Shown here: positions 23,542 to 35,300 of the stretch, piece after piece
Layout of the letters: every line of letters starts with the position of its first letter
Numbering within the stretch: the first letter of the stretch is position 1
NCBI GenBank assembly: GCA_030737835.1
Contig: CM060854.1
Span: forward strand, 18,761,858 to 18,825,857
Source of the DNA: Acorus gramineus
Lineage: Eukaryota; Streptophyta; Magnoliopsida; Acorales; Acoraceae
Direction: 5' to 3'
Length of the DNA stretch: 64,000 nucleotides
The notes under the pieces: model-generated
Seen by the model: the letters and a program-made list of their open reading frames with translations, nothing else
Database searches by the model: none
What the model was told of the DNA's origin: nothing
Made by a program: the position numbers and the translations under genes

Positions 23542-26426
23542 TGTCACGCCCCAGGGCGGCCGTCCCCGGGATGCGGCAAGTGTATACATGATATCAGCAA
23601 TCTATACAGGAGGTCAATAACATACCCTAAACAACAGGTAAAATGACAACACAGACAACAAAGAGGCTGACATGATATATACACAAATAGCGGAAGCTAA
23701 AAAGACTGAATCTATAAATCAAAAACACATTACAGACTCGATACATAATCAACTGTCCTGTGAGAGCCAAATATACACACATACATCCAAATAATATACA
23801 AACAGGTGCCCAAGCACGGAAGTATAATACATACAATCAAAAAAGGATGCTGATGGCCTCTAACACTCGCGGGACGTGGCGCTGCTCCGCTACTGATGAA
23901 GTCTCTCGGGAAGCTCCTCCTTCAGATCCGACTCAGTGATAATTGGAGAAAAATTATGCGAGGGGTGAGCCACACGCTCAGTGAATAGCACAACCCATGC
24001 ATCACAATTTATATTAACCACAAATAATTATTCAAAGCCTCAAAGTGGCAGGAACTACACAATCCAGTGGGTCGCTACATCGCCGACCCACCACACCCTC
24101 ACCCTCACCCTCCAATAGGTGACATAGGATATTGGGACTGACTAGGCTGTTAATCACCCTTGGCCCACCGATAGTCTCTCCTCCACTCCGTAGGCCGCCT
24201 GGTCCGCTCCAACAATTCAGCACAGTCCGAACCCAAATCATGAGGTGCCTACTGATGGGAGCCCCCTGTCAGGAAGGCCTGTCTAACGCTGGGGCAGTCT
24301 CTATACGGATCCAACGAAGGGAAAAGAACAGCCTATCCACACGCATACGATCCACTCGGATCCGCCAACACCGATCTCAACTTATAATGACATGAATTCT
24401 TCAGAATTCCTCGAGGGCGCATAACTAAGATGTGGGGAGACACATATTATAATAACGAGGTTATAATATTATCGGGAAAGGAAACCTTGGGAGGGCACCA
24501 TGAGGTCCCGATATAGGATATCCCGACAACCAAACAAGGAACACGGAGTACCCTAGCCCGGGTCTCAATGCTGACCTCGCAAGGCCCCTTATAATATTCC
24601 CTAAGGCATGCTAAAATACCATAAGTTCACATTTAATTTAATAAATTAAACTAGTAGGACACATGCATAGGTTGAGGCTTCCTAGCATGAGAACATGGTG
24701 ACAGGATGCATGGCTCTTACACATATCCTAAGGGTGCAAGTCCCTAACATACACGGTCTAGGGTAGCATGCATACTACATATTAATCATGCTTGCATAGA
24801 TTACATATTAAACAGGTTAATATTAAACTACGGTGCCCCAGGGGAGGACGGTACACGCCCAAGTGCATATAGCGCCTCCCTACTGGGTTGGGTTGTCCCA
24901 CTCACCAATAACCGGGTCGTCACGCGACCGTCCGTCAAGATCTGCAAGACAGGGTAATCAACTCGGTGAGTAAAATACACCAATACATACAAAATACACT
25001 AAAAATACCCAACACTCGGACAAGCGTACATACGGCCCGTACGCACGCGAGCCCGAGCACCCCGACTCACCCGAACCCCCGGGCAGCTGTACGCACGGCC
25101 ACCCGCCCCGGGCTCACAGCCGCACCCAGCTCGCGTGCCCAGACGCACTGCCGAGCCCAGCCCGCATGCCCGGACACTCTGCCGAGTCCCCCGGGTGCAC
25201 CGCGCGCTCACTGCGCCCCAGCGCAGCACTCGCGCGCACACCCGCACGCCCTGCGCCCCAACGCAGCACCCCGCGCGCACCGCCAGCTCGCCTCACCGCA
25301 CGCGCACAGCACGCACTGCTCCTCTGTGCAGCGCTCCGCGCGCATGCCCCCGCACTGCCCCCTGCGCGCAGCACCCGCACGCGGCCCCGCGCGCACGCCC
25401 CCGCACGGCGCCCAGCGCGCAACACCCGCACACTCCTGCTCCACCCGCGCGCACGCCCGCGCGCCCTGCCAGCCTGCCCGACAGTGCGCCTACCCAGCGC
25501 CTGCCAGCCCCGATGAGCCCGCACTGCCCGAGCCGGCCAACCACCCAACCGCCACCCACAGCCACCAACAGCCACCAAAACCACCATGGAAGCCATACAT
25601 ACCGAAAAACACCTCCTAATCAAGCATCTAAACAAGAAAGGAAGGAAAGAGAGCTCACCCAAGGAGAGGAAAGGAAGGGGAGGAAGATCGGGTGCTCTTC
25701 GCGCACCGAAACACCACCTCCAAGACCACCACCACCGAGATCTCCTTCAGCCCTAAAAATGGCTGAAATCAGAGGAGAAAAGGGGGCATGAGAGGGGGTC
25801 ACACTTGAGGAAACTCAAAAATGAAACCATACAAAGGTAGATCGGGTCCTTACCTATCCTTTCTCTTCTTAGGGTTTGTTATTCCAACCACCTTAGCTAG
25901 GTCATATGGGGCTTTTAAAGAGAGGGAAGAGAGAGGGATTGAGTGGAGAAGATTATGAATAGTGGGGGGGGGACACTATACATGGGCGCCCACTTAAAGC
26001 CCTCACACACACACACCACACACACACACTTGAAATTAGATTAGGTTAAGCTAGGATTAGGTTTAAGTGTGGTTTGACCCTAGTCAACCCAACCACACAA
26101 AAATCCAAATCAATTTGACCAAGTCATGGGCCCACCTTGACCAAGTCAAGTCTCCCAAGGACTTCTCGCTCGGTCAAAACCCGGATACGCTTCGGAACTG
26201 AGAAATTCTGAAACGTTACCGGAATTCAATGAAATTTTCGTGAGTGACTTGAAATGGCACCAGGACACATAATATGCAGTTAGATTTTCAATCGGAGTCC
26301 TCAAACTCAGGATAATAGCTAACAGTCTAAAATTTTAGCGGTTCCGATCGAAAAACAAAAAAAACCAAAAAACTGCCAGAATGGTCCAATGGTTACCAGA
26401 AGGCAAAAAGTGACACATATAGAACA
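23542..26426 (+). mobile_element. Solo LTR 3 of the 3 kb family
   Basis: Starts TGTCACGCCCCAGGG and ends ATATAGAACA. It sits in the RT region of copia B, at a point where copia A reads straight through (near 7885). The 5 bp flanks ACTCC and ACTTA match at only three positions, so the duplication has decayed or one edge is off. It is 2885 bp, with CpG-rich core 25000-25560, one GGGTGA unit, and an AC repeat near 25998-26030. Confidence 0.83.
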
Positions 26427-27539
26427 ACTTAATAAAAGAAGGATATGTCAATGATCCAATTCCAATATGCCCCTATGTATTTATTAAGAAAACGGAACTC
26501 GGATTTGTCATTATTGCAGTATTTGTTGATGATATTATTCTAATTGGGACTCCTGAAGAGCTTGAAAAGAATTTTCGAATATCTAAAAAAGAAGTTTGAA
26601 ATGAAAGATCTTGGAAAAACAAGATACTTTCTCGGCTTATAGATTGAGCAAAGTTCAAAAGTGATACTTGTTCATCAAACAACATATGTTGAAAAAATCC
26701 TGAAGCGTTTTAATATGGACAAATGTCATCCATTAAGTACTCTTATGGTTGTAAGGTTACTTGACCCAAAGAAAGACCATTTTCGTCTAAAAGAAAATAC
26801 TGAAAATCTTCTTGGTCCTGAAGTACCATATCTTAGTGCAATTGGTGCCTTATTATATTTGACCCAATGCACTAGACCTGACATTGCATTTTCAGTTAAT
26901 TTATTGGCCAGATTTAGCTCTGCACCAACTCGAAGGCATTGGAATGGTGTGAAACACATTTTTTGTTATCTTCGTGGAACGTCAGACATGGGTCTATTCT
27001 ATTAAAAGGATTCCAATAATGGTGCACAACTAAAGGGTTATGCAGATTCAGGATATCTTTCAGATCCTCACAAGGCTCGCTCACAAACAGACTATGTATT
27101 CACTTGCGGTGGCACAACAATCTCTTGGCAATCTACGAAACAGACTTTGGTTGCCACGTCTTCTAACCACTTTGAGATTCTTGCACTCCACGAAGCAAGC
27201 CAGGAATGCGTGTGGGTAAGATCTTTGGTTCATCATTTTCGTAGTTCGTACTACATGCAGACTATCTCTCATAACAGATGTTCCAACAACTTTATATGAA
27301 GACAATGCAGCATGCATTGCTCAAATCAAAGGGGATATATCAAGGGTGATAGAACGAAGTTTATTTCTCCAAAATTCTTTTACACTCATGAGCTCCAAGA
27401 GAGACATGAAATTGATGTGCAACAAATTCAGTCAAAGGAAAATCTTGCAGATTTGTTCACTAAAGCTTTGTCGACGTCAACATTCAAGAAGCTGGTGTAT
27501 GAAATCGGGATGCGACGAGTTTGCGACCAAAATTCTTGA
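26427..27539 (+). pseudogene. Copia B second half of RT and RNase H
   Basis: Continues from 23536 with the metal-binding VDDI region (near 26525), then the C-terminal RT and RNase H (ALHEASQ near 27185; LADLFTKAL near 27450). The stop is followed by the 250 bp 3' leader and then the 3' LTR. Fossil. Confidence 0.88.
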
Positions 27540-27791
27540 AATCTTGTATTTATGAGGGGGAGTAATTTTTTATGACATTTTGCGAACTGTACTCTTTTTC
27601 CTTCGCCTAGGTTTTGTCTCATTGGGTTTTCCTGGCAAGGTTTTAATGAGACAGTGTCAAACGCATACACCATTATACGATTAAGTTACATTGTACTCTT
27701 TTTCCTTCGCTTTGATTTTTTTTCCATTGGGTTTTTCAAGCAAGGTTTTAATGAGGCAATTATCTTAGCGTGGTGGTCATCCAAGGGGGAG

Positions 27792-28062
27792 TGTTGTGAA
27801 TATAGTGGATAACCACCACTCCTCCAAGCCATAACCTCCCCCACTCTTCAACTCCATAACCCTCACTATTAATCACCCCACTATCTACCCCCTCACCTCT
27901 ATAGACTTGTAACTCTCCCTTTTGGGATTCCTCCATGCACCCTATAAATAGAGGGGTTTCTCATGTATTCCACAACCAACAATTGAAGAATAAACACCTC
28001 TCTACTTCTCTATTTGCTTGTGTATTTTGTTTATGTATTTATATTCTATTTAGTTTATAACA
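27792..28062 (+). repeat. 3' LTR of copia B
   Basis: 271 bp, preceded by the purine tract AAGGGGGAG. It ends TTTATAACA and is followed by the target duplication TTTAC. Its right end is only 18 bp from the start of UGT-1 exon 2. Confidence 0.93.
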
Positions 28063-28080
28063 TTTACTATTTTTTTAAAG

Positions 28081-28759
28081 AATCCGTCCAACACAATCAA
28101 CCGAGGAGGGAAGGTGTCCACCGATGAACTCCAGTGCCAGGACTAGCTCGACCAGAGAGAACCCAAGTCCATGGTCTACGTGAGCTTTGGGAGCATAGGA
28201 AGGCTGAGCCCACCGCAGACTGCCGATCTCTCGCGCGCGCTGGAGACCTCCGGCCGCAATTTCATGTGGGTCGATCATCAAAGGGAACGACGGGCTCCCG
28301 GAGGAGTTCAAAGAAGAGCCGGTCATGGAGAGGCGGATGGTCGTGCACGGGTGGGCGCCGCAGGTGACGATACTGTCTCACGGGGCGGTGGGTGGGTTCA
28401 TTATGCACTGTGGGTGGAACTCGACGTTGGAGGGGGTGTGCGCAGGTGTGCCCATGGTGGCGTGGCCGCTATTCGCGGAGCAGTTTTTGAATGAGAAGCT
28501 GGTGGTGGATGTGTTGCGTGTCGGCATGCGTGTTGGGGTGGAGAGACCAGGTGGGTTGGTGGAGGGGGAGGCGATCAAGAAGGCTTTGGAGGAGGTGATG
28601 GAGGGAGGTGAGGAGGGTGTTTTGAGGAGGATGAGAGCAGGAGAGCTTGGGGAAATGGCGAGGATGGCTCTGGAGGTTGGGGGTTCTTCGTATGTCAACA
28701 TGACGAGATTGATTGAATATGTGTCGGAGTACATGTATGTGAAGTATGATGGCGTTTGA
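28081..28759 (+). pseudogene. UGT-1 exon 2 (sugar-donor half), broken
   Basis: Begins AATCCGTCCAACACAATC after a TTAAAG acceptor and matches exon 2 of UGT-2. A TAG stop replaces the Trp codon of the CLDWLDQ motif at about codon 22 (28144-28146). A 4 bp insertion GATC near 28270 shifts the frame at MWV-IKG. After that the UDP-sugar box is intact in its own frame ([20 protein letters not shown] then [15 protein letters not shown] and FAEQ, 28343-28474), with Met in place of the usual Thr before HCGWNS. The frame ends at 28759. A poly-A signal AATAAA is at 28799-28804. With the exon 1 frameshift, three independent lesions make this a pseudogene. Confidence 0.92.
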
Positions 28760-28872
28760 AATCTTCTGTTCTTGTACTTATTTTTTGATACGCTGATAAA
28801 TAAAATTTTCATTCATCTTCCCTACAAAATCTATAAGAAAGTTGTGAAAGACAATTAAAATCATAAGTTAAA

Positions 28873-28917
<45 letters not shown>

Positions 28918-29348
28918 TTGTTTTTGGACATCCCTGGTTATAGATTTTCGTCTCTTGATCTCGCATAATATATCATAATTGAATTATGGGAGAAAGAGAA
29001 ATTTTTTTAATTTTAAAATTGGCTCTTATGAAAGAAAAAAAATATTCCTTTCATGTCTGCATAGTCAATCTTCTCCTTCAAAGAAAGAAAAAAACTCGTG
29101 GGGTGCCCAATTTGACTTTTGGTCCATTTACGCCTTCAAAAGAAGAAAAAAAAATCAATAAAGCACGAGTCAATGAAGGACGTGGAGGGAGATTCAGACT
29201 TTATTGAATAACTCTAGTGTAAAAGGATAATAAGGAGAAATTTTATCTGGAATATCTGATAATGAACATGTTATATATTGTAGAGCCTGATGATCTGTGC
29301 AGAGGATTGTTGGTGCTATATATGCAGGGTCGGGTGGGGGTCGAACGG
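28760..29348. other. UGT-1 3' flank, with a microsatellite
   Basis: Holds the 3' untranslated region, a GT/AT microsatellite (28873-28915), and a 3' flank (28916-29150) that recurs as an inverted copy beside UGT-2 (35735-35634 continuing at 31478-31370) and beside the UGT fragment (54230-54031). No gene is seen. Confidence 0.75.
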
Positions 29349-31260
29349 TAATCCTCCTCCTTGAATGGACCGAACTCGAGGGTGGTTCCGTGAAGAGATG
29401 ACGATGAGGGTCCGCGATGGATCGATCAACGAGATTTTTGGTATGGTTTGGACTGAACCTAATGTAACATTTCAGTCTGCCTACATACCCTCGTTAATGG
29501 ATCAAGTCACACGTAGTTCTTCTTTTGGTCGTGGGATCTCGCACTGGAAGTGGGGATGTCCCCAGTTCTTCTGATGGTCGAGTCCAACCTACAGAGGAGA
29601 CCAGTGGAGGCGCACTGCCAAGGTGGTGAGCCGAGGAACCAACTTGTAGAGGTGAACGGAGGAGGCGCGCTGCCGAGGTGACGACCTTTAGAGGGACGTG
29701 TGGAGGCTACCTTGAGAGGTAACTAAGGGGGCGCGTCGAGGTGACGAGGGGTAGTGAGCCAAGGAGGCGGGTTGAGGTGATGGGCCGAGGAGGCATGCCA
29801 CGGTGGAATTCCGAGGAGGCGAGCAGAGGTGGCGTGCAAACGATCCGACCTACCGAGGCGACCCGTGGAGGTGCACCGATGTGGTGACGACCTACAGAGG
29901 TGGTGAGCCAACCTGCAGAGGTGACTCGAGGTGGCGCGCGTGATGACTTGAGGAGGTGGCGAGCTGAGGCAACGGAGGACGGCATGAGGCATCAGGAAGA
30001 TTGTCGGAGGCGACCGGAGGGCGGCCGAGGTTCCAGAGGGCGGATGGAGTTCGGCAGCTAGCACTCGCTGGTAGGGCAGATCCTTGGATATCCAGGAGTG
30101 TTAGCACATGTTGGTAGGGCAGATCCTAGGATAACCGGGACACTGTCCCGGGATCCCTGGCACGCGCTGGCAGATCACTTGCGAGTGCACAGATTGCGCT
30201 GGTAGGCACGTGCGAAGATCGCACGGGTGTGCTAGCGTGCATATGGAGCGGATGCGGTCAGACTGATCGTGCGGATGGCACGCGCGGACTTGCGCAAAGG
30301 CACGAAAAGGCTCGCGAACATGGAAGAAGAAGAAATGTGATGCGGACAGCAACGCGAATGAAGGCAGTAGTGCATGAATATTGTCGCCGCGTGTTGAGAC
30401 GACAACGCATGGAGAGGCACAGGGCAGAGGGTTCCCTTTGCCTCGGGCGGGTCACCGGAGTCGGCATGCTCAGAGGATTTTTTTGAGGAGGCATGATTAA
30501 GAGCATGTTCTCGTGTTTGTGACGCCCCCTACCTAGCGCGCCAAGCTGGAGGGGCAAAAAATGACGTACAGGGTTTGGGTCGTCAGAATCTGTTCACTCC
30601 GCTTCCTCCGACGGGTACTGCTTGGTTACCGGTGATCCTCCTCCTTGAATGGACCGGACTCGAGGGTGGTTTCGTGAAGAGACGACGATGAGGGTCCGCA
30701 ATGGACTGATCGACGGAATTTTTGGTGTGGTTTGGACTGAACCTGATGTAACATCTCAGGCTACTTACGTACCCTCGTTAAGGGATCAAGTCACACGTAG
30801 TTCCTCTTTCGATGGTGGGATCTCACACCGGAAGTGGTGATGTCCCCAGTCCTTCTAACGGTCGAGTCAGCCCATGTTGTACAAGGGGTCTAGTGGAAAA
30901 CCCCCCCCATTAGGGAGAATTGGTTCTCTATTTATAGTACCTTGGTGGGTGCCCTAAAATCAATGGTGGATCTCTTCTTCATCGGACGGATGGGGAGAGA
31001 TCCTTGATTTAGGTAATCAAATATATGTATATTTAGGGATTTTTTGGAATCAATTAATGATGTTTCTAAATCTAATTGTTGGGATTTGGAAAATCAGTCA
31101 GGGATAGTTCCAAATCCAATATATATTATGAGATCTCTGCATTAATAATCCAAAAATCATATTTTCTGTTGGGATTTGATCCAAAATCTGACTTGATATT
31201 TTTTAGTGGTCGGATATGGAGGGTTCGACCAGCCAGATCCACCCACGGTGGGCGAATGAG
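29349..31260 (-). mobile_element. Tat-like gypsy remnant, minus strand
   Basis: A direct repeat of about 237 bp (29349-29585 and 30633-30869) is read as parts of two LTRs. On the minus strand, after the right-hand repeat, comes a leader with CTTGGCGCGCTAGGTAGGGG and then a gag-like start (ATG at 30494, MPPQKNPLSMPTPVTRP). This closely parallels the element at 58920 (MPPKRNLLSLPPPVTRS). The right LTR holds a TATA box (minus-strand CTATAAATAGAGAACC, near 30930) and probably runs to about 31260. The left LTR is partial. The interior (29590-30470) is GC-rich without pol. It is a broken, non-autonomous fossil; the outer edges are uncertain. Confidence 0.65.
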
Positions 31261-31904
31261 AATTATGTCAAATTGATCATTCTAGAATGAGAATTATGTC
31301 TTTTCAACATTCCAAACTATGGATTCTATAGGAAAAAGGATCGAAAATTTATTTAACTATTGAGTGAGAGCGTCCAACAAGGTTGTTTTTTTTTCTTTAA
31401 AGGAGAAGATAGACAATGAAGACATGAAAGCAAGGTATTTTTTTTTCTTTCATAAGAGCCAATTTTTAAACTAAAAAACACAACAAAAAAACTGACTTTT
31501 AGCGACGGACTCTTATCACGTTTGGCGACGGGTTATAGCCATCACAAATAGGTGACGGACTAAATCCGTCGCCATTTCTTAAAACAGCTGACAAGTTTTT
31601 TAAACGGACAATCGGATCCTTATTTATGTTCGGTTGCCCATTTAACTTTTGAAAAAAATGGGATCATGCGTTCAGGGGGGGGGGGGGGGGGGGGGATCCT
31701 ACCCCCCTTTTTGTTTATCTTCACATCTCTCAATTTTTTCTCTCATAATCGCATCTACGACTGAAATTCAGAGACCCCGAAAACCCTCTCCTTTTTCATC
31801 ATCTCTTCTTGAGACCCTTTCATGTCAATCTCACCTTTCGACGCCTAAAGATTGGACTCATCTTCCTCTCCAGCTCCCCCTTCAAAACCCTAGAAACATC
31901 AATC

Positions 31905-32003
31905 ATGGCCTCGTCCCCCATCGCCATCGCGGCCCCACCCAGCCCCTCCACCTTGTCGACGCTAGATCAACCCATGTCTCCGATCCGGCCATCAGAATCT
32001 CCG
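31905..32003 (+). pseudogene. Gene-like first exon carried by the CACTA element
   Basis: A pyrimidine-rich leader (31740-31900) precedes ATG at 31905 and 33 open codons, MASSPIAIAAPPSPSTLSTL then DQPMSPIRPSESP, ending exactly at a good donor CCG|GTGAGC (32003/32004). GC content jumps against the AT-rich surroundings. Alanine, serine and proline-rich starts like this are common in plant nuclear or plastid-targeted proteins, but I do not recognise the family. Possible later exons with splice-like edges are near 32311-32400 and 32972-33027. The most likely reading is a captured host gene fragment. Confidence 0.45.
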
Positions 32004-33032
32004 GTGAGCTCGTGTTTGATGTGTTGGTTATTTTTGAATTTCATGTGTATTGGTTGTGATGCTTTTTGGAGCGAATGAAAAGAGAGGATTTTTTATGTTG
32101 CTTTAGGTGTCTTGAGTTTGGAATAGCGAGATTTAAAGTCAATGTGTGGTGGGAGAGAATGGTTTAGAGGGGGGGGTGTGATTATGGAACTTTAGGGATT
32201 GATTTTAGTTATGGTATTTCTAATTATGAAATCTGACTAGAGGGTGTTTTTGTGGCCGCTGACTAGAGGGTGTTTTTGTGGCCGCTGTAGAACCTCCTCC
32301 ATTGCACCACCGCAGGCCTTCCATCATCTGCTTGTTGGGGTCATGGATGATGATAAAACTCTTTATCTATATTTCCATCCCTTTTGTGGTGTTAAATTAG
32401 AATGTATTACCTCTTTTTTTTTTGTGTTTGATTGTTTTCTCTCAATTTTTTCATCACCTTCATTCAATTCATTGATATTCAGGTCTTTTGGAATATGGGT
32501 GTTGAAGAGTGACGCATTGAAGTTTTTTTTTTTTGGTAAAAGTGACGCATTGAAGCTGATATTGGAAAGAAAGCTTGAAGTGGGGTGAGTGTTGTTTTGT
32601 ATAGACTATAGACATGATGTAATATGTGCCAAAAATTTACCCTTCACAAGATCTGTTAAGAGAATTTATAAAATGGTTTTTAGCATTAATATTAACACTA
32701 TAGGTAGTAGAGGTGGAGGAACATGCTTAATATATTGATTTTATGTTTTTACATGGCCTTCTTTACTTTTATAGCATGTGACTGCTATAGATGACTCTCT
32801 CATCATCTTTCCATTGCTTTGTTACGTAATGCATTAAGTTTTTTGTGTTCATAAATTAGTGTTTTATCAAACTTTGTTACTGTTCTTCGAAATGCATAAA
32901 TTAATTTGGTGGTTGATTTACTTTGCGATGTTCTCACATTTGTTCTGATCCGCAAATTTTTTTTATTATAGATAAGAGTGAACTTTTCTTCATCCAAATA
33001 ATTGTGCATGGTGAGATTTTGTACAAGGTAAG
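32004..33032. other. CACTA interior without a clear gene
   Basis: AT-rich. A CTGACTAGAGGGTGTTTTTG unit (26 bp in all) occurs twice in tandem at 32233-32284. A short open stretch just before 33028 ends in AAG|GTAAG and could be a captured exon. Nothing else recognised. Confidence 0.5.
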
Positions 33033-33895
33033 TGTGGGGGGAGAAATCAGGCCCTCCCCTCCTGGGCTAGATCGACGTAGATCCAGGCTTTTGATGTAGA
33101 TCCGAGATGATGTTGATGCTGACTCCTCTTCATGACGATCTGCAACAAGCTTCTCCTGCTCATCGTTTCCTCCTTCTGCCTTTAAACACCTGAAACTCAC
33201 ACCAGTGTGGTGTCGGCTAACGCCCCTCTGACGCTCAAGTTAGTAAGCTCTCCATGAGAGGAAGAAGAACTTAGAATTCTTGAGTGCGAGTAGAGGAAAG
33301 AGAGAGTGCTTGCATGCCTTGAGAGGGAGATGAAGTCCCCCTTTTATACTAGAGAAGGGGCGTGCCGAGCTTAGCTTAGTGGAGTGACCGTATCATTAGA
33401 TGAGATCTCCACGTGGCTCTTGGATCTGCGAACATGTGTCACCTAGGGATTACCATTCTGTAACCGACTTTCTGACATCTAGTCCTTTTCTTGTGTCAGG
33501 GAATATTCCCCTAGATAACCGTTATTTTGTAGGGGCAGACGTATGGTGGACTTGTTTTTCAGTTCAGGTATTAGGGTTTGGTCAATCGTACTTCAGGTCG
33601 GACCTTTTGTACTCGGCCATCTTGACTTGGTCGGGCAACACTATGGATCCGTCCTTGGTCGGTCAAGACTAAATCATCCGACCTGCTGTGTATGTTCGTC
33701 TTGACCTGGTCAGGTAATATCAATTGCCCGACCTGATGGGAAAGATGGGCCCGTTTAACTCGTAGGGGGTTTGGGCCCATAGACTTTCTCACCCTGGATT
33801 TCCTTTTAATCATCATGGGGCTAATCCACACTTAATTTCTGTACTTATGCAATCTTATTCCTTATTCCATTTTGTGATAAATTCGGTCTCCTACA
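33033..33895 (-). mobile_element. Solo LTR of a Tat-like gypsy element
   Basis: 863 bp between perfect 5 bp duplications GTAAG (33028-33032 and 33896-33900). On the minus strand it opens TGTAGGAGACCG and closes TCTCCCCCCACA. A TATA box (minus-strand CTAGTATAAAAGGGGG) is near 33345, followed by a leader with ACTTGAGCGTCAGAGGGGC, typical of Tat-type gypsy LTRs as I recall them. No internal region remains. Confidence 0.85.
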
Positions 33896-33900
33896 GTAAG

Positions 33901-35300
33901 AAAACTGAATCTCCTTCCTTTATTTCCATGTTGCATCAATATTAAGGAAAAGTGTGTTTTCTTGTTCATAAATTTTTGTTGGATTAAATTTTCTTATTGT
34001 TGTTCCAAGTGATCAAGACTTGGTCTTTCGTAATGTACAACAATTTTGTGATGTTAGTCAAATGCATTCAACCCCTAATGCGTTGTTAAGGTACTACTAT
34101 ACTATATTCACAACCAAAAAATGGCCAGAGGCAACGAACTGCCTCATGAATGTTATATAACTTGTTATGGCTATTATTCCTTGCACATCATTTTTATTTT
34201 AGATTACCATAAAAGGTTTTATATATATGTCTTATAGTTTGATTTTGAATCCCTTTTTCTCGTACTGCAGCCAATGTTTAGTTCCATCAATAGGCGGTGT
34301 GTTAAATGCAAACAAACTTCTGCTCTTTTTTATACATGATGTCTATGAAGACATGAACATAACTACTTTTGTGGTCTATAGTCATTAATCAGTTGATAAT
34401 GGAGATTTCTATCTAGGAAACTGATCAGAGTAGACATGAAGTTCGTTGAGATTATGGAGTGTGGACTGCATACTTATGGAATTTTGCTTGGTTAGTTCAA
34501 AGGGTCGAGTCGTACATGTATTTCTGTCTTATTTTTTCACCTGCCTTGTTTTGCATTTTATACTTCAAAGTTATCCTATGTGCTTAATAAAAGAAAAGGT
34601 ACAGAAAAAAATTCATTTTTATAAGGCTTCTCCAGAACGTTAACATGCTATTTTCATCTTTTAGCTTCTAGATTAAGTATTCATCAATCTTGTCTATTAC
34701 TATTTAATTTACATGTTGGATAGCTTTAAATAAAAATAATAAATTAGAAATGTGCACCAAATGATGGATTCAGGAGTGATTTTTGTTTGAGTTATTATGG
34801 GTGCTTAATGATGGCCTCTATTTATATGATTGTTTAATGATTAAACTTATAACTTGTATTCTTTTCACATCATTCTTTAGGATACCATGATAAATTTTTA
34901 AATATATATATTTGATTTACGATAGCTTTTTTACACGTTCTTCACTTTTTTGCGTGTGAGTATATAAAGGCATCACTTGGAAAATGCAAGAAGAAGAAAA
35001 CGAAAATCAAGCCATGGTTGGACGAATTTTATATATTAGTTAGTTAAACTTTGTATGTATAGAAAGGATGAACATTTATTTTAAGTGAGAGTATTCTATT
35101 ATCAAACCTTTTTTTATTGTTAATGTATGATTTAATTTATAAAATTTGTTTTATGAAATTGCGTCCAATTTGTGACCGAATGGGTTGAATGGGAATGAAT
35201 ATTCAAATTCAAGTCGAATTTAGTTGAATGATTTGGTTTTTTTAAATTTTTGGAGAAACAAATTTTGATATAAAAAAAGCTAGAGGATCAGATTCTACAG
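33901..35300. other. CACTA interior, no gene seen
   Basis: AT-rich sequence with only short frames. A lysine-rich stretch near 34985-35015 looks exon-like but has no support. Sub-terminal repeats begin at about 35310. Confidence 0.5.

Larger units (their letters stand above)
15952..28062 (+). mobile_element. Copia B: second member of the copia A family, broken
   Basis: LTRs of 271 bp lie at 15952-16222 and 27792-28062, with a perfect 5 bp target duplication TTTAC at 15947-15951 and 28063-28067. Layout as in copia A: hairpin-motif leader (17035-17281), gag remnant, protease, integrase, RT, RNase H. Two solo LTRs of the 3 kb family split it (17282-20458 and 23542-26426). The LTRs differ at about 12 of 271 sites (4.4%), suggesting about 1.7 million years, so it is younger than copias A and C. 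It is a fossil with several breaks beyond the two insertions. Confidence 0.94.
10617..28080 (+). other. UGT-1 intron, about 17.5 kb, inflated by transposons
   Basis: The intron opens GTAGGTGGAC after exon 1 and closes TTTTTTAAAG before exon 2, as in UGT-2 (491 bp) and UGT-3 (565 bp). Genuine intron sequence survives at 10617-10644, 15495-15951 and 28063-28080 and can be followed along the UGT-2 intron. The rest is copia C and copia B with two solo LTRs inside B. Both copia elements have exact 5 bp target duplications, so the pre-insertion intron can be read off as about 0.5 kb. Confidence 0.9.

Noticed and set aside
28134-28494. Overlapping frames on the plus strand at UGT-1 exon 2
   Set aside because: Shadow frames of the exon; only the frame carrying the PSPG box is real. 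The same holds for opposite-strand frames over UGT-2 and UGT-3 exons.
28873-28915. Possible matrix-attachment or origin element
   Set aside because: Plain GT/AT microsatellite.
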